DNA of 64,000 bases. Source: Crenobacter cavernae (GTDB lineage: Bacteria; Pseudomonadota; Gammaproteobacteria; Burkholderiales; Chromobacteriaceae). The DNA lies in NCBI RefSeq assembly GCF_003355495.1, contig NZ_CP031337.1, positions 2,361,001 through 2,425,000 of the forward strand, written 5' to 3'. Positions 9,565 through 19,232 of this stretch are shown piece after piece (the stretch's first letter is position 1; each line of letters starts with the position of its first letter). Made by a program: the position numbers and the translations under genes. Under the pieces are notes generated by a model. That model had not been told where the DNA came from. It saw only the letters and a list, made by a program, of their open reading frames with translations, and ran no database searches.

Positions 9565-9585
9565 GCGTTGGCCGAGGCATCGGGC

Positions 9586-10932
9586 TCACACCGACTCGTT
9601 CGCGATCTCCTCGAGGAACTCGCCTTCATGCGGGTCGGCGAACTCGGTCGGCCTACCCGGCAGCACGAGGTTCAGCAGCAGCGCGACCAGCGAGCCGACG
9701 GTGATGCCCGAACCGAAGATCTCCTTCACGAAGGCCGGCAGCTGGGCGAGGATTTCCGGGCGCACGGTCACCGCCATGCCGCTGCCGATCGCGACGGCGA
9801 TGATCACGCCGTTGCGCTTGTTGTGCTCGACGCGGCCGAGCATCTGGATGCCGGCGGCGATGATCATCGCGAACATCATCAGGCCCGCGCCGCCGAGCAC
9901 CGGCAGCGGGATGGTGACGATCAGCGCGCCGAACACCGGGAACAGGCCGGCCAGCAGCAAGAGCACGCCGGTCAGCGACACCACGTGGCGGCTGGCGACG
10001 CCGGTCAGCGACACGACGCCGACGTTCTGCGCGAAAGACGAGAACGGCGTGGTCGACATCGCGGCGGCGAGCGCCGAGCCGACGCCGTCGCACAAGATGC
10101 CCTTTGCCATCTTCTCGCCGGTCATCGGCGTCTTGGTGGCGGCGCCGAGCGCGAGGAAGTTGCCGGTCGATTCGACGATGGTCACGAGGTAGGCGATCGA
10201 CATGCCGATGATGCCCGAGACCGGGAACGCGAGGCCGAAGTGGAACGGTTGCGGCACGGCGAACACGCTCGCGCTCGTCACCGGCGCGAAGTCGACCTTG
10301 CCGAGCGCCAGGCACGCCGCGTAACCGACGAACATGCCGATCACGATCGCGGCGGCCGAGAAGATGCCGCGGCCCCACTGCACGAGGCCGATCACCAGCG
10401 CCAGCACGAACAGCGCGATGCCGAGGTTGGCCGGGTTGCCGTAGCCCGGGCTGCCGACCTGGCCGCCGGCGAACCAGTCGACCGCGACCGGGATCAGCGA
10501 TAGGCCGATCATCGTCACCACGGTGCCGGTCACCACCGGCGGGAACAGCTTGCGGATCTGCGGCATGAAGAAGCTGCCGACGATCATCACCATCGAGCCG
10601 GCGAGCGCCGAGCCCATGATGCCGGCGACGCCGTGCTCGAAGCCGACCGCGATCGCGGCGGCGACGAAGGTGAAGCTGGTGCCCATCACGCACGGCAGCT
10701 TGATGCCGACCGGGCCCAACCCGCGGCACTGGATGATGGTGACCACGCCCGACACCATCAGCGCGGCGTTCACCAGCGCGACGATCTGGTCGGTCGGCAG
10801 CTTGAGCACGCCGCCGACCACCAGCGGTACGGCGATGATGCCGCCCAGCGCCGCGAGCAGGTGCTGGGCGGCCAAGAGCAGCGACATCGCCACCGGCGGT
10901 TTGTCTTCAACGTTGTAAAGCAAATGATCCAT
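9586..10932 (-). CDS. NCS2 family nucleobase:cation symporter, copy 2
   Basis: Paralogue of the adjacent permease, 448 residues, with the same NCS2 signature AQNVGVVSLTG and acidic segment VESTGNFLALG. N-termini are nearly identical (YNVEDKPPVAMSLLLAAQHL against YGVEDKPPVVTSILLAAQHL), indicating tandem duplication. The C-terminal tail differs (FADPHEGEFLEEIANESV, less acidic). It probably differs from copy 1 in substrate or affinity for purines. The leader of about 310 bp contains the second copy of the shared element (11122-11168). A terminator lies between the two genes, so they are transcribed separately. Confidence 0.93.
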   Translation of the reverse strand: MDHLLYNVEDKPPVAMSLLLAAQHLLAALGGIIAVPLVVGGVLKLPTDQIVALVNAALMVSGVVTIIQCRGLGPVGIKLPCVMGTSFTFVAAAIAVGFEHGVAGIMGSALAGSMVMIVGSFFMPQIRKLFPPVVTGTVVTMIGLSLIPVAVDWFAGGQVGSPGYGNPANLGIALFVLALVIGLVQWGRGIFSAAAIVIGMFVGYAACLALGKVDFAPVTSASVFAVPQPFHFGLAFPVSGIIGMSIAYLVTIVESTGNFLALGAATKTPMTGEKMAKGILCDGVGSALAAAMSTTPFSSFAQNVGVVSLTGVASRHVVSLTGVLLLLAGLFPVFGALIVTIPLPVLGGAGLMMFAMIIAAGIQMLGRVEHNKRNGVIIAVAIGSGMAVTVRPEILAQLPAFVKEIFGSGITVGSLVALLLNLVLPGRPTEFADPHEGEFLEEIANESV

Positions 10933-11121
10933 AGGGTTCCTCTGTGTCTTTGATGTACGTGGCCGGCCGTGACGGCCTCGCCGTGCGCCTCTTGCTCTCG
11001 TGTCGGCTGCGCCTCGATGAGGAGGCGGACCTGCCGGTGGACGGGCATGAAAAGCGGCGCGGGGCGAGGGATAAAGCCGTGTCTTTCAGCGGGGTGATAC
11101 CGTACGCTTTCTAGCCTGGGC

Positions 11122-11168
11122 AGGGTATTCGTAGGATTACCCTGGCGGCCGCGTAGTCCCACGGATGG
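11122..11168 (-). promoter_or_regulatory. Conserved leader/operator element upstream of NCS2 copy 2
   Basis: On the minus strand CATCCGTGGGACTACG then, with the same spacing as in copy 1, TAATCCTACGAATA. It lies about 190-235 bp upstream of the start codon. Nothing else was recognised in 10933-11121. Confidence 0.6.
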
Positions 11169-11243
11169 CCGGTCGGCCGGGTTTCTGGTATTTCGGTGCG
11201 CGGCACAGCCGCCCGGTGCGCGGGCGGCTGGCGACGGCTTGGG

Positions 11244-11480
11244 TCAGGGGTTGAAGATTTTTATCGCGCGGTCGAGGGTGTCGACCGCTTCCTGGTGCTT
11301 GCCGGCCTTGTGCAGCGCTTCGCCGGTGGCGCGCAGTTGCTGCACCTCGGTCAACTGTTCTTCGGACAGCGCCGGCTTCTTCAGCAGCGCGTCGTCGATT
11401 TTTTTCTGCCGTTCGCTCAGGATGAGGTGGACGTCGGCCGCGTCGCGGCGGTCGGCGGGGTGGACGAGCCATTTTTTCAT
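11244..11480 (-). CDS. Small TPR-like hypothetical protein
   Basis: Hypothetical protein of 78 residues starting MKKWLVHPADRRDAADVH. The C-terminal half (LRATGEALHKAGKHQEAVDTLDRAI) resembles a single tetratricopeptide repeat, with the G-x-A and A-x-x-x-L-D spacing of a TPR helix pair. The ATG at 11480 is preceded by an AGGAG-like site (CAGGAGCAACGCG). Charged and without signal peptide, so likely cytoplasmic. It lies upstream of the NCS2 copy 2 leader on the same strand; no function can be inferred. Confidence 0.65.
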   Translation of the reverse strand: MKKWLVHPADRRDAADVHLILSERQKKIDDALLKKPALSEEQLTEVQQLRATGEALHKAGKHQEAVDTLDRAIKIFNP

Positions 11481-11803
11481 CGCGTTGCTCCTGCTCAGAG
11501 AACGCACTGGATATAGTCGACAGCGTGTTGATCGGCCAGCGGTTTTTTTCGCGTGGCGAAGCGGGCTATGCGAATCGGAGGCCGCACCCGGCGAGCTTCT
11601 CGTGGCCGCTACGGTCGCCTCTTGATCGAGGAGAGGGGCACGGCTTTATACGAATGGGCGACATCGACGGCGCGATTGCGGGCTGTCCCCCAGCACGGCT
11701 TGCGCAATGCGCGCTACAATCACGGCTGACTTAGTAGTCCGACGGATGCTTCGTCCGCCAGGCGCCGTTTTTCATCCCTCCAGTGACCCGAAGAGATTCC
11801 GAG
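11481..11803 (+). promoter_or_regulatory. Intergenic region upstream of tyrB
   Basis: A 323-bp gap between divergent genes. It holds a TACAAT hexamer at 11715-11720, a plausible -10 box for tyrB about 85 bp before the start, though no good -35 sits at the normal distance. No gene, tRNA or dispersed motif was found in it. Confidence 0.35.
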
Positions 11804-13000
11804 ATGACTCTGTTTGCTTCCGTTGAGCTCGCCCCGCGCGACCCGATCCTTGGCCTGAACGAGGCCTTCAATGCCGACACCCGTGCCACCAAGGTGAACC
11901 TGGGCGTGGGCGTGTACTTCACCGACGAAGGCAAGATCCCGCTCTTGCGCGCCGTGCAGGCCGCCGAGCAAGCCCGCCTGGAAGCCGCCGCGCCGCGCGG
12001 CTACCTGCCGATCGAGGGCATCGCCGCCTACGACAAGGCGGTGCAGGAACTGCTGTTCGGCAAGGATTCCGCGCTGTTGGCCGAAGGCCGCGTCGTCACC
12101 GCCCAGGCGCTGGGCGGCACCGGCGCGCTGAAGATCGGCGCCGACTTCATCAAGCGCCTGGTGCCCGACGCGACCATCGCGATCAGCGACCCGAGCTGGG
12201 AAAACCACCGCGCGCTGTTCGAATCGGCCGGCTTCCCGGTGGTGAACTACACCTACTACGATGCGCCGACGCACGGCGTGAACTTCGACGGCATGCTGAC
12301 CTCGCTTGACGCGCTGCCGGCCAAGTCGGTGATCGTGCTGCACGCCTGCTGCCACAACCCGACCGGCGTCGACCTGACCACCGAGCAGTGGCAACAGGTC
12401 GTCGCCGTGTGCCAGCAGAAGGCCCTGATCCCCTTCCTCGACATGGCCTACCAGGGCTTCTCGGACGGCATCGAGGAGGACGGCGCCGCCGTGCGCCTGT
12501 TCGCCGAGTCGGGCCTGTCCTTCTTCGTGTCGAGCTCGTTCTCGAAGTCGTTCTCACTGTACGGCGAGCGCGTCGGCGCGATCTCCATCGTCACCCAGAA
12601 CAAGGACGAGTCGGCGCGCGTGCTGTCGCAAGTCAAGCGCGTGATCCGCACCAACTACTCGAACCCGCCGACGCACGGCGGCACCGTCGTCGCTTCGGTC
12701 CTCAACAGCCCGGAACTGCGCGCGCAGTGGGAAGCCGAATTGGGCGAGATGCGCGATCGCATCAAGCTGATGCGTACCCAGCTCGTCGACAAGCTGGCCG
12801 CCGCCGGCGCCGGCGACTTCTCGTTCGTCAAGGAGCAGCGCGGCATGTTCTCGTACTCGGGCCTGACCGCCGCCCAGGTCGAGGTGCTGCGTGAACAGCA
12901 CGGCATCTACGCCGTGTCGACCGGCCGCATCTGCGTGGCCGCGCTGAACAGCCGCAACATCGACGCGGTGGCGGGCGCCATCGCCGCCGTGCTGAAGTAA
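11804..13000 (+). CDS. tyrB: Aromatic-amino-acid (tyrosine) aminotransferase
   Basis: PLP-dependent class I aminotransferase of 398 residues, the length of E. coli TyrB/AspC. It transfers amino groups between aromatic amino acids or aspartate and 2-oxoglutarate as the last step of Phe/Tyr synthesis. The PLP lysine lies in SSSFSKSFSLYGERVG near residue 250, the pyridine-binding aspartate in FLDMAYQGF, and the substrate arginine near the C-terminus in RICVAALN. The ATG at 11804 follows GAAGAGATTCCGAG. TyrB and AspC cannot be separated with certainty; the N-terminus MTLFASVELAPRDPILGL fits betaproteobacterial aromatic aminotransferases. Confidence 0.9.
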   Translation: MTLFASVELAPRDPILGLNEAFNADTRATKVNLGVGVYFTDEGKIPLLRAVQAAEQARLEAAAPRGYLPIEGIAAYDKAVQELLFGKDSALLAEGRVVTAQALGGTGALKIGADFIKRLVPDATIAISDPSWENHRALFESAGFPVVNYTYYDAPTHGVNFDGMLTSLDALPAKSVIVLHACCHNPTGVDLTTEQWQQVVAVCQQKALIPFLDMAYQGFSDGIEEDGAAVRLFAESGLSFFVSSSFSKSFSLYGERVGAISIVTQNKDESARVLSQVKRVIRTNYSNPPTHGGTVVASVLNSPELRAQWEAELGEMRDRIKLMRTQLVDKLAAAGAGDFSFVKEQRGMFSYSGLTAAQVEVLREQHGIYAVSTGRICVAALNSRNIDAVAGAIAAVLK

Positions 13001-13016
13001 GCTCGGCCCGTCACGC

Positions 13017-13043
13017 AAAAAGCCGCCCTCGGGCGGCTTTTTT
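13017..13043 (+). terminator. Intrinsic terminator after tyrB
   Basis: AAAAAGCCGCCC, CTC-containing loop, GGGCGGCTTTTTT, starting 17 bp after the tyrB stop. Confidence 0.9.
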
Positions 13044-13062
13044 CTTGTCTGTTTCACGCGGT

Positions 13063-13090
13063 AAAGGTTGGCCGAGGCTCGGCCAAGCTT
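13063..13090. repeat. Inverted pair of the dispersed motif (plus/minus) between tyrB and the C40 lipoprotein
   Basis: Exact AAGGTTGGCCGAG at 13064-13076 is followed almost at once by CTCGGCCAAGCTT at 13078-13090 (minus orientation, the G/C variant). The pair forms a tight hairpin ending at the stop codon of the minus-strand gene and after the tyrB terminator. Confidence 0.85.
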
Positions 13091-13593
13091 TTATCCGAAC
13101 AGCGTACGGGCGCCTTCGAAGCGCGACGCGAAGTAGGGGTTCGACAGATACTCTGCGCGGATGGTGCTGTTGGTGCGCGGCGCGTGGACGAACTTGTCGT
13201 CGCCGATGAAGAGACCCATGTGCGAGAACGGTCGGCCGAGCGTGTTGAAGAACACCAGGTCGCCGACCTGCAGCTGCTCCAACGATACCGGCCGGCCGAG
13301 CCGCGCGATTTGTGCGGCGTTGTGCGGCAGCTTCACGCCTACGGCGTTCTGGTAGATGTAGGCGACCATGCCGCTGCAGTCGAGCCCGGCCTCCGGGTTG
13401 GCGCCGCCAAACTTGTACTCGAGGTCGAGCAGCGACAGCGTATAGATCAGGATCTCCCGCCCGGCGCCGTCTGCGCGCAGACCCGACAAGGCGACCGGCC
13501 CGCGGGTAAGCGGGCGCGGCGTCGGCTTCTTCGCCGGCGTGGTGCATGCCGCCAGCAGCGCGGCGGCGACGGCGAAGAGGGCGGCGCGTCGCT

Positions 13594-13597
<4 letters not shown>
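13091..13597 (-). CDS. C40 (NlpC/P60) family peptidase, lipoprotein
   Basis: Predicted cell-wall hydrolase of 168 residues. A lipoprotein signal is seen in LFAVAAALLAACTT with the lipobox cysteine at about residue 19. The NlpC/P60 catalytic cysteine is in GLDCSGMVAY, the first histidine in FSHMGLFIG and a further histidine in FVHAPRTN. The family cleaves D-Glu/diaminopimelate peptide bonds in peptidoglycan, here presumably while anchored in the envelope. Its ATG overlaps the stop of the ABC-F gene by 4 bp (ATGA at 13594-13597), so the two are translationally coupled. Confidence 0.9.
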
Positions 13598-15519
<1,922 letters not shown>

Positions 15520-15652
15520 GCGTAAGTATCCGTCGTGCGATTGCAATGACGGGCATTCTACCATGAGGGGGAGGGGTGCCTCGCCTGCCGCCGCCGGCGG
15601 CTGCTACAATCGGGAGCCTGTTCCCGACCCACCGTCACATAAGGATGCCGCC

Positions 15653-16009
15653 ATGTATTTCGTTGACCGTTCCGTCGCCGTCGTCAAGCCCAAAGAGCCG
15701 TTCATGGCGTGGCTGAACGCCGTTCCGGGTAACGACATGGACCTCACGCTCGACAGCCTGCGCGCCGACTGCACCGTGATCCTGCTGCCCGAATTCGCCG
15801 AGCCGGAAGAGGCGGTCGCCTATATCGACGAAATCTTCGAACAGCTGTTCAAGATGGAACTCGCGTCGTGGTACGAGGACGAAGCGCTGTGGCCGCAGCA
15901 ACGCACGCTGAAGACCTTCTGGGAATGGTTCGACGTCGAGATCCACTCGACAGTGATCGACAGCGTCGACGATGACATCGTCAACAGCCCGGGCAGCGGC
16001 GACCTGTAG
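15653..16009 (+). CDS. Conserved hypothetical protein (118 aa)
   Basis: Acidic protein of 118 residues beginning MYFVDRSVAVVKPKEPFMAW. No signal peptide or membrane segment. It contains the aromatic-rich stretch TLKTFWEWFDVEIHSTV and ends in an acidic tail. It resembles a conserved betaproteobacterial family without known function. The ATG at 15653 has an AAGGATG ribosome site 6 bp upstream; a longer frame from 15518 would lack this. A TACAAT hexamer at 15605-15610 may be its -10 box. Confidence 0.75.
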   Translation: MYFVDRSVAVVKPKEPFMAWLNAVPGNDMDLTLDSLRADCTVILLPEFAEPEEAVAYIDEIFEQLFKMELASWYEDEALWPQQRTLKTFWEWFDVEIHSTVIDSVDDDIVNSPGSGDL

Positions 16010-16033
16010 TACGCCGCTGGCAAAGTCGAAACC

Positions 16034-16495
16034 ATGCACGCGCCGCGCCGCATCACGCCTTTCGTCGTGACGCCGAAACCGTCGCGCCGGTGGCGCGCGG
16101 CCGTGTTGGCCTTGCATGCCTGGTGGCTGGTCTCTGTGCTCGCCGTCTGGCCGCAAGGTTGGCCGAGCCTCTTGCCCTTGCCGGCCAGCCTGTATTTTTC
16201 GCTGCGCGCCGACGGCTGGCTGCCCGGTGCGCGCCGGCCGACGCGACTCGAGGTCGGGCCGCGCGGCGAATTGACGCTGACGCTGGCGGGCCGGCCGGTC
16301 GCGGCGCGGCTGTCGCCCGATACCGTGGTCTGGCCGTGGCTGGTCGCGCTGTGCATCGATAGCGACGCCGGACCGCTCAGACTGATGCTGCTGCCCGATT
16401 CGGCGGGCGGCGACGACTTGCGCGCGCTGCGCGTCTACGCCCGCTGGTTTGCCGAGGCGGCCGACAAAACCCTCCTTCAAGATACGCATGACTGA
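16034..16495 (+). CDS. Hypothetical protein, YgfX/CptA-like
   Basis: Protein of 153 residues with one or two hydrophobic segments near the N-terminus (about residues 22-60) followed by a soluble part, a layout like the YgfX (CptA) family of small membrane proteins; the resemblance is weak. It overlaps the start of folC by 8 bp and is probably cotranscribed. An exact dispersed motif at 16155-16167 falls in the membrane hairpin and is translated as Gly-Trp-Pro-Ser, so the motif dictates the peptide here. Confidence 0.7.
   Translation: MHAPRRITPFVVTPKPSRRWRAAVLALHAWWLVSVLAVWPQGWPSLLPLPASLYFSLRADGWLPGARRPTRLEVGPRGELTLTLAGRPVAARLSPDTVVWPWLVALCIDSDAGPLRLMLLPDSAGGDDLRALRVYARWFAEAADKTLLQDTHD
16155..16167 (+). 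repeat. Exact 13-bp dispersed motif in the YgfX-like gene
   Basis: AAGGTTGGCCGAG on the coding strand, read as GGT-TGG-CCG-AG (Gly-Trp-Pro-Ser), in a third reading frame relative to other genic copies. Confidence 0.85.
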
Positions 16496-17759
16496 CAAGC
16501 TGAAAACGCTGGACGACTGGCTGTCCCACCTCGAGGCGCTGCACGCCACTCCCATCGACATGGGGCTAGCCCGCGTGCGCCGCGTGAGCGACGCGATGGG
16601 CCTCGCGCCGACCTTCCCGGTCATCACCGTCGGCGGCACCAATGGCAAGGGCTCGGTGTGCGCGATGCTGTCGACCATGCTGGTGCGCGCCGGCTACCGG
16701 GTCGGCACCTACACCTCGCCGCACATCATGCGCTACAACGAGCGCGTCGCGATCGACCTCGAACCGGCGAGCGACGCAGCCATCGTCGAGAGCTTTGCCG
16801 CGATCGACGCGGCGCGCGGCGACACCACGCTGACCTATTTCGAATTCGGCACGCTCGCCGCGATGAAGGCGTTCTGCGACGCGCGCGTCGACGTCGCGGT
16901 CATGGAGGTCGGCCTCGGCGGGCGTCTGGACGCGGTCAACGTGTTCGAACCCGACGTGTCGGTGGTGGTCAGCGTCGACATCGACCACCAGAGCTATCTG
17001 GGCGACACGCGCGAGGCGATCGGCTTCGAGAAGGCCGGCATCTTCCGCGCAGGCAAGCCGGCGATCTGCGCCGACCCGAACCCGCCGGCGAGCCTAATCG
17101 ATCACGCTCGCGCTATCGGTGCAGATCTGAAGTGCATCGGCAGCGACTTCGGCTTCAGTCGCATGGACAACCAGTGGTCGTTCTGGATGGACGGCCACCA
17201 CCGCCACGCGCTGCCGTTCCCGGCGCTGCGCGGCGCCTACCAGCTTTCCAACGCCAGCGCGGCGCTCGCGGTGCTGGACTGCCTGAAGCTGCGCCTGCCG
17301 GTCGGGCAGGGCGCGGTCAAGCGGGGCCTGTTGGAGGTCGACTGGCCGGGCCGCTTCCAGGTGCTGCCGGGTCGCCCGCAGGTCGTGCTCGACGTCGGCC
17401 ACAACCCGCACGCGGTGCGCGCGATGGTCGACAGCCTGCGCCGGCTGCCGTTCGCGCAGAACCGTGTCGCGGTGTTCTCGATGTTGTCGGACAAGGACGT
17501 CGACGCGGTGGTCGAACTGGCGAAGGACGATTTCGACGTCTGGTACGTCGGCGGCCTCGACATGCCGCGCGGCCAGACCGGCGAGGCGATCGCCGCCAGG
17601 TTGGCCGAGCACGGCATCGCCAAGGTCAAGGTGTTCGACACGGTCGAGGATGCCTGGCAAGCCGCCTTATCGGGGGCCGGCGAGAATGATAGACTGACCG
17701 TATTTGGCTCATTCCATACCGTGGCCGCCGTGCTCGCCGCACGCCAGGCCGCCCGCTGA
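16488..17759 (+). CDS. folC: Bifunctional folylpolyglutamate synthase/dihydrofolate synthase
   Basis: FolC of 423 residues, the typical length. It adds glutamate to dihydropteroate and to tetrahydrofolates using ATP. The P-loop is VGGTNGKGSVCAML near residues 45-58, followed by YTSPHIMRYNERV and the Mur-ligase-like block VDIDHQSYLGDTREAIG. The ATG at 16488 overlaps the preceding gene. It begins the folC-dedD-cvpA-purF cluster found in many proteobacteria. A 12-of-13 dispersed motif copy lies at 17598-17609, read as Arg-Leu-Ala-Glu. Confidence 0.95.
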   Translation: MTDKLKTLDDWLSHLEALHATPIDMGLARVRRVSDAMGLAPTFPVITVGGTNGKGSVCAMLSTMLVRAGYRVGTYTSPHIMRYNERVAIDLEPASDAAIVESFAAIDAARGDTTLTYFEFGTLAAMKAFCDARVDVAVMEVGLGGRLDAVNVFEPDVSVVVSVDIDHQSYLGDTREAIGFEKAGIFRAGKPAICADPNPPASLIDHARAIGADLKCIGSDFGFSRMDNQWSFWMDGHHRHALPFPALRGAYQLSNASAALAVLDCLKLRLPVGQGAVKRGLLEVDWPGRFQVLPGRPQVVLDVGHNPHAVRAMVDSLRRLPFAQNRVAVFSMLSDKDVDAVVELAKDDFDVWYVGGLDMPRGQTGEAIAARLAEHGIAKVKVFDTVEDAWQAALSGAGENDRLTVFGSFHTVAAVLAARQAAR

Positions 17760-17766
17760 GGAAAAC

Positions 17767-18654
17767 ATGGCAGGACTCTCCAGTCACGAAGAACTCATCA
17801 TGTTGAGAAAGCGCGCGCGTCGCCGCCTGGTCGGCGCGATCGCGCTGGTGCTGGTGGCCACCGTCGTGCTGTGGAACGTGCTCGGCCGTGTGCCCAACGC
17901 GCCGATGCGGCCCGAGAAGATCGAGATATCGAGCAACCTCGCCAAACAGGCCGTGCCGCCGCAGGCAGTGCCCTTGCCCATAGCGCCGGAGCCTGTGGCG
18001 AGCATGCCGTCGGTCGCCGCCGCGCGCCCGGCGCCGACGACCGAGCTCGTCGCGAGCCTGCCTCCCGAACCGTCTCTGCCGGTGGCGCCAGCGCCGCTGA
18101 AGCCGGCAGAGCCTGCTGTCGCCCCGAAACCGGCAGAGCCTGTCGTTGCGGCAAAGCCGGTGGAGCCGGTCAAGAAAGTGGAAAAGACTGAAAAGCCGGC
18201 GGCAAAGCCTGAACCCAAGCCCGAGCCGAAGCCGGAGTCCAGACCCAAGGTCGAGGCGAAGGCGGAGTCCAAGCCTGCGAAACCGGCCGAGAAACCGCAG
18301 AAAGACCCGGCCGCCATTCTCGAGGGTCGCACCGAAGCCGCGCTCCAGGCCTCGGCCAACGTCGACAAGGCTAAGGCCGAGAAGGCCGGCGCGGAAAAGG
18401 CCGGTGCCGAAAAGGCCAAAACCGGTAACGGTTTCGCGATCCAGCTGGCGGCCTTGTCCGACCCGGAAAAGGCCGACGCGCTCAGGAGCCGGCTCGCCGC
18501 CGCCGGCGTCGCCGCGCACTTCAGCAAAGTCACGACCAGCAAGGGCGAGGTGACGCGCGTGCGCGTCGGCCCGTTCGCCAGCCGCGAAGACGCCGACGCG
18601 ACCTTGAAGAAACTCGCGCGCGCCGGCGTGACCGGCATCGTCGTCACCCGTTGA
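17767..18654 (+). CDS. dedD: SPOR-domain cell division protein, DedD-like
   Basis: Bitopic membrane protein of 295 residues. A short cytoplasmic N-terminus with a basic patch is followed by one membrane segment (about residues 22-40, LVGAIALVLVATVVLWNVLG), a long Pro/Ala/Lys-rich linker with repeated KPE/KPA units, and a C-terminal SPOR domain (FAIQLAALSDPEKADALRSR onward) that binds denuded peptidoglycan at the septum. Its place between folC and cvpA matches E. coli dedD. It starts 7 bp after the folC stop with a GAGGAAAAC site. Confidence 0.88.
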   Translation: MAGLSSHEELIMLRKRARRRLVGAIALVLVATVVLWNVLGRVPNAPMRPEKIEISSNLAKQAVPPQAVPLPIAPEPVASMPSVAAARPAPTTELVASLPPEPSLPVAPAPLKPAEPAVAPKPAEPVVAAKPVEPVKKVEKTEKPAAKPEPKPEPKPESRPKVEAKAESKPAKPAEKPQKDPAAILEGRTEAALQASANVDKAKAEKAGAEKAGAEKAKTGNGFAIQLAALSDPEKADALRSRLAAAGVAAHFSKVTTSKGEVTRVRVGPFASREDADATLKKLARAGVTGIVVTR

Positions 18655-18664
18655 TCCCGCACGC

Positions 18665-19156
18665 ATGACCGTTTTCGACTATATCGTCCTCGCCATCGTC
18701 CTCGGCTCGATCGTCATCGCTCTGATCCGCGGCCTGGTCGCCGAGGTCTTGTCGCTGAGCTCGTGGCTGTTGGCGTTCTGGTGCGCGAAGGAGTTTGCGC
18801 CCGACGTGTCGCACTTTCTGCCTAGCGACCTTGCCGGGGAAGGGCTGCGCCTGGTCGCCGCCTTCGTGCTGCTATTCTTTTTAGTGTGGCTGGCAACGGC
18901 GCTGATGCGGGTGGCGCTGACCGGCCTGATGGACAGCATCGGCTTGGGCAGCGTGAACCGGCTGCTCGGCGGCGTGTTCGGTGCCGCGCGCGGGCTGGTG
19001 CTGGTGACGGTGATGGTGCTCGTCGGCGGGATGTCCGACCTACCGAAACAAGCGATGTGGAAGAACGCGGTGCTGGCGCCCCCCCTGCAGTCGGCGGCCT
19101 TGTCACTCAGGCCGTGGTTGCCCCAAGTGCTGGCACAAAATGTGCGTTATCCCTGA
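18665..19156 (+). CDS. cvpA: CvpA family membrane protein
   Basis: Inner-membrane protein of 163 residues with four hydrophobic segments, starting MTVFDYIVLAIVLGSIVIAL, as in the CvpA/colicin V production family. Homologues are needed for colicin V export and for stress tolerance in enterobacteria, but their mechanism is unsettled. It lies 10 bp after dedD and upstream of purF in the usual order. Confidence 0.92.
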   Translation: MTVFDYIVLAIVLGSIVIALIRGLVAEVLSLSSWLLAFWCAKEFAPDVSHFLPSDLAGEGLRLVAAFVLLFFLVWLATALMRVALTGLMDSIGLGSVNRLLGGVFGAARGLVLVTVMVLVGGMSDLPKQAMWKNAVLAPPLQSAALSLRPWLPQVLAQNVRYP

Positions 19157-19167
19157 TGGGAAGAAAG

Positions 19168-19201
19168 AAGACGGAGTGATAAGGTTCGCCCCGTCTTTTT
19201 T
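19168..19201 (+). terminator. Terminator-like hairpin ahead of purF
   Basis: Arms AAGACGG (19168-19174) and CCGTCTT (19191-19197) followed by seven T residues, 11 bp after cvpA and about 30 bp before purF. It may attenuate or separate purF transcription. Confidence 0.6.
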
Positions 19202-19232
19202 GTTATCCGAACTGGTGTAAAGGACGCAAACC

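Noticed and set aside
9281..9585. Canonical purine riboswitch before the NCS2 permease
   Set aside because: The conserved junction bases of the purine aptamer were not found; the shared two-block element is different.
11481..11803. A gene or tRNA in the tyrB upstream gap
   Set aside because: No cloverleaf, no frame with a ribosome site and plausible composition.
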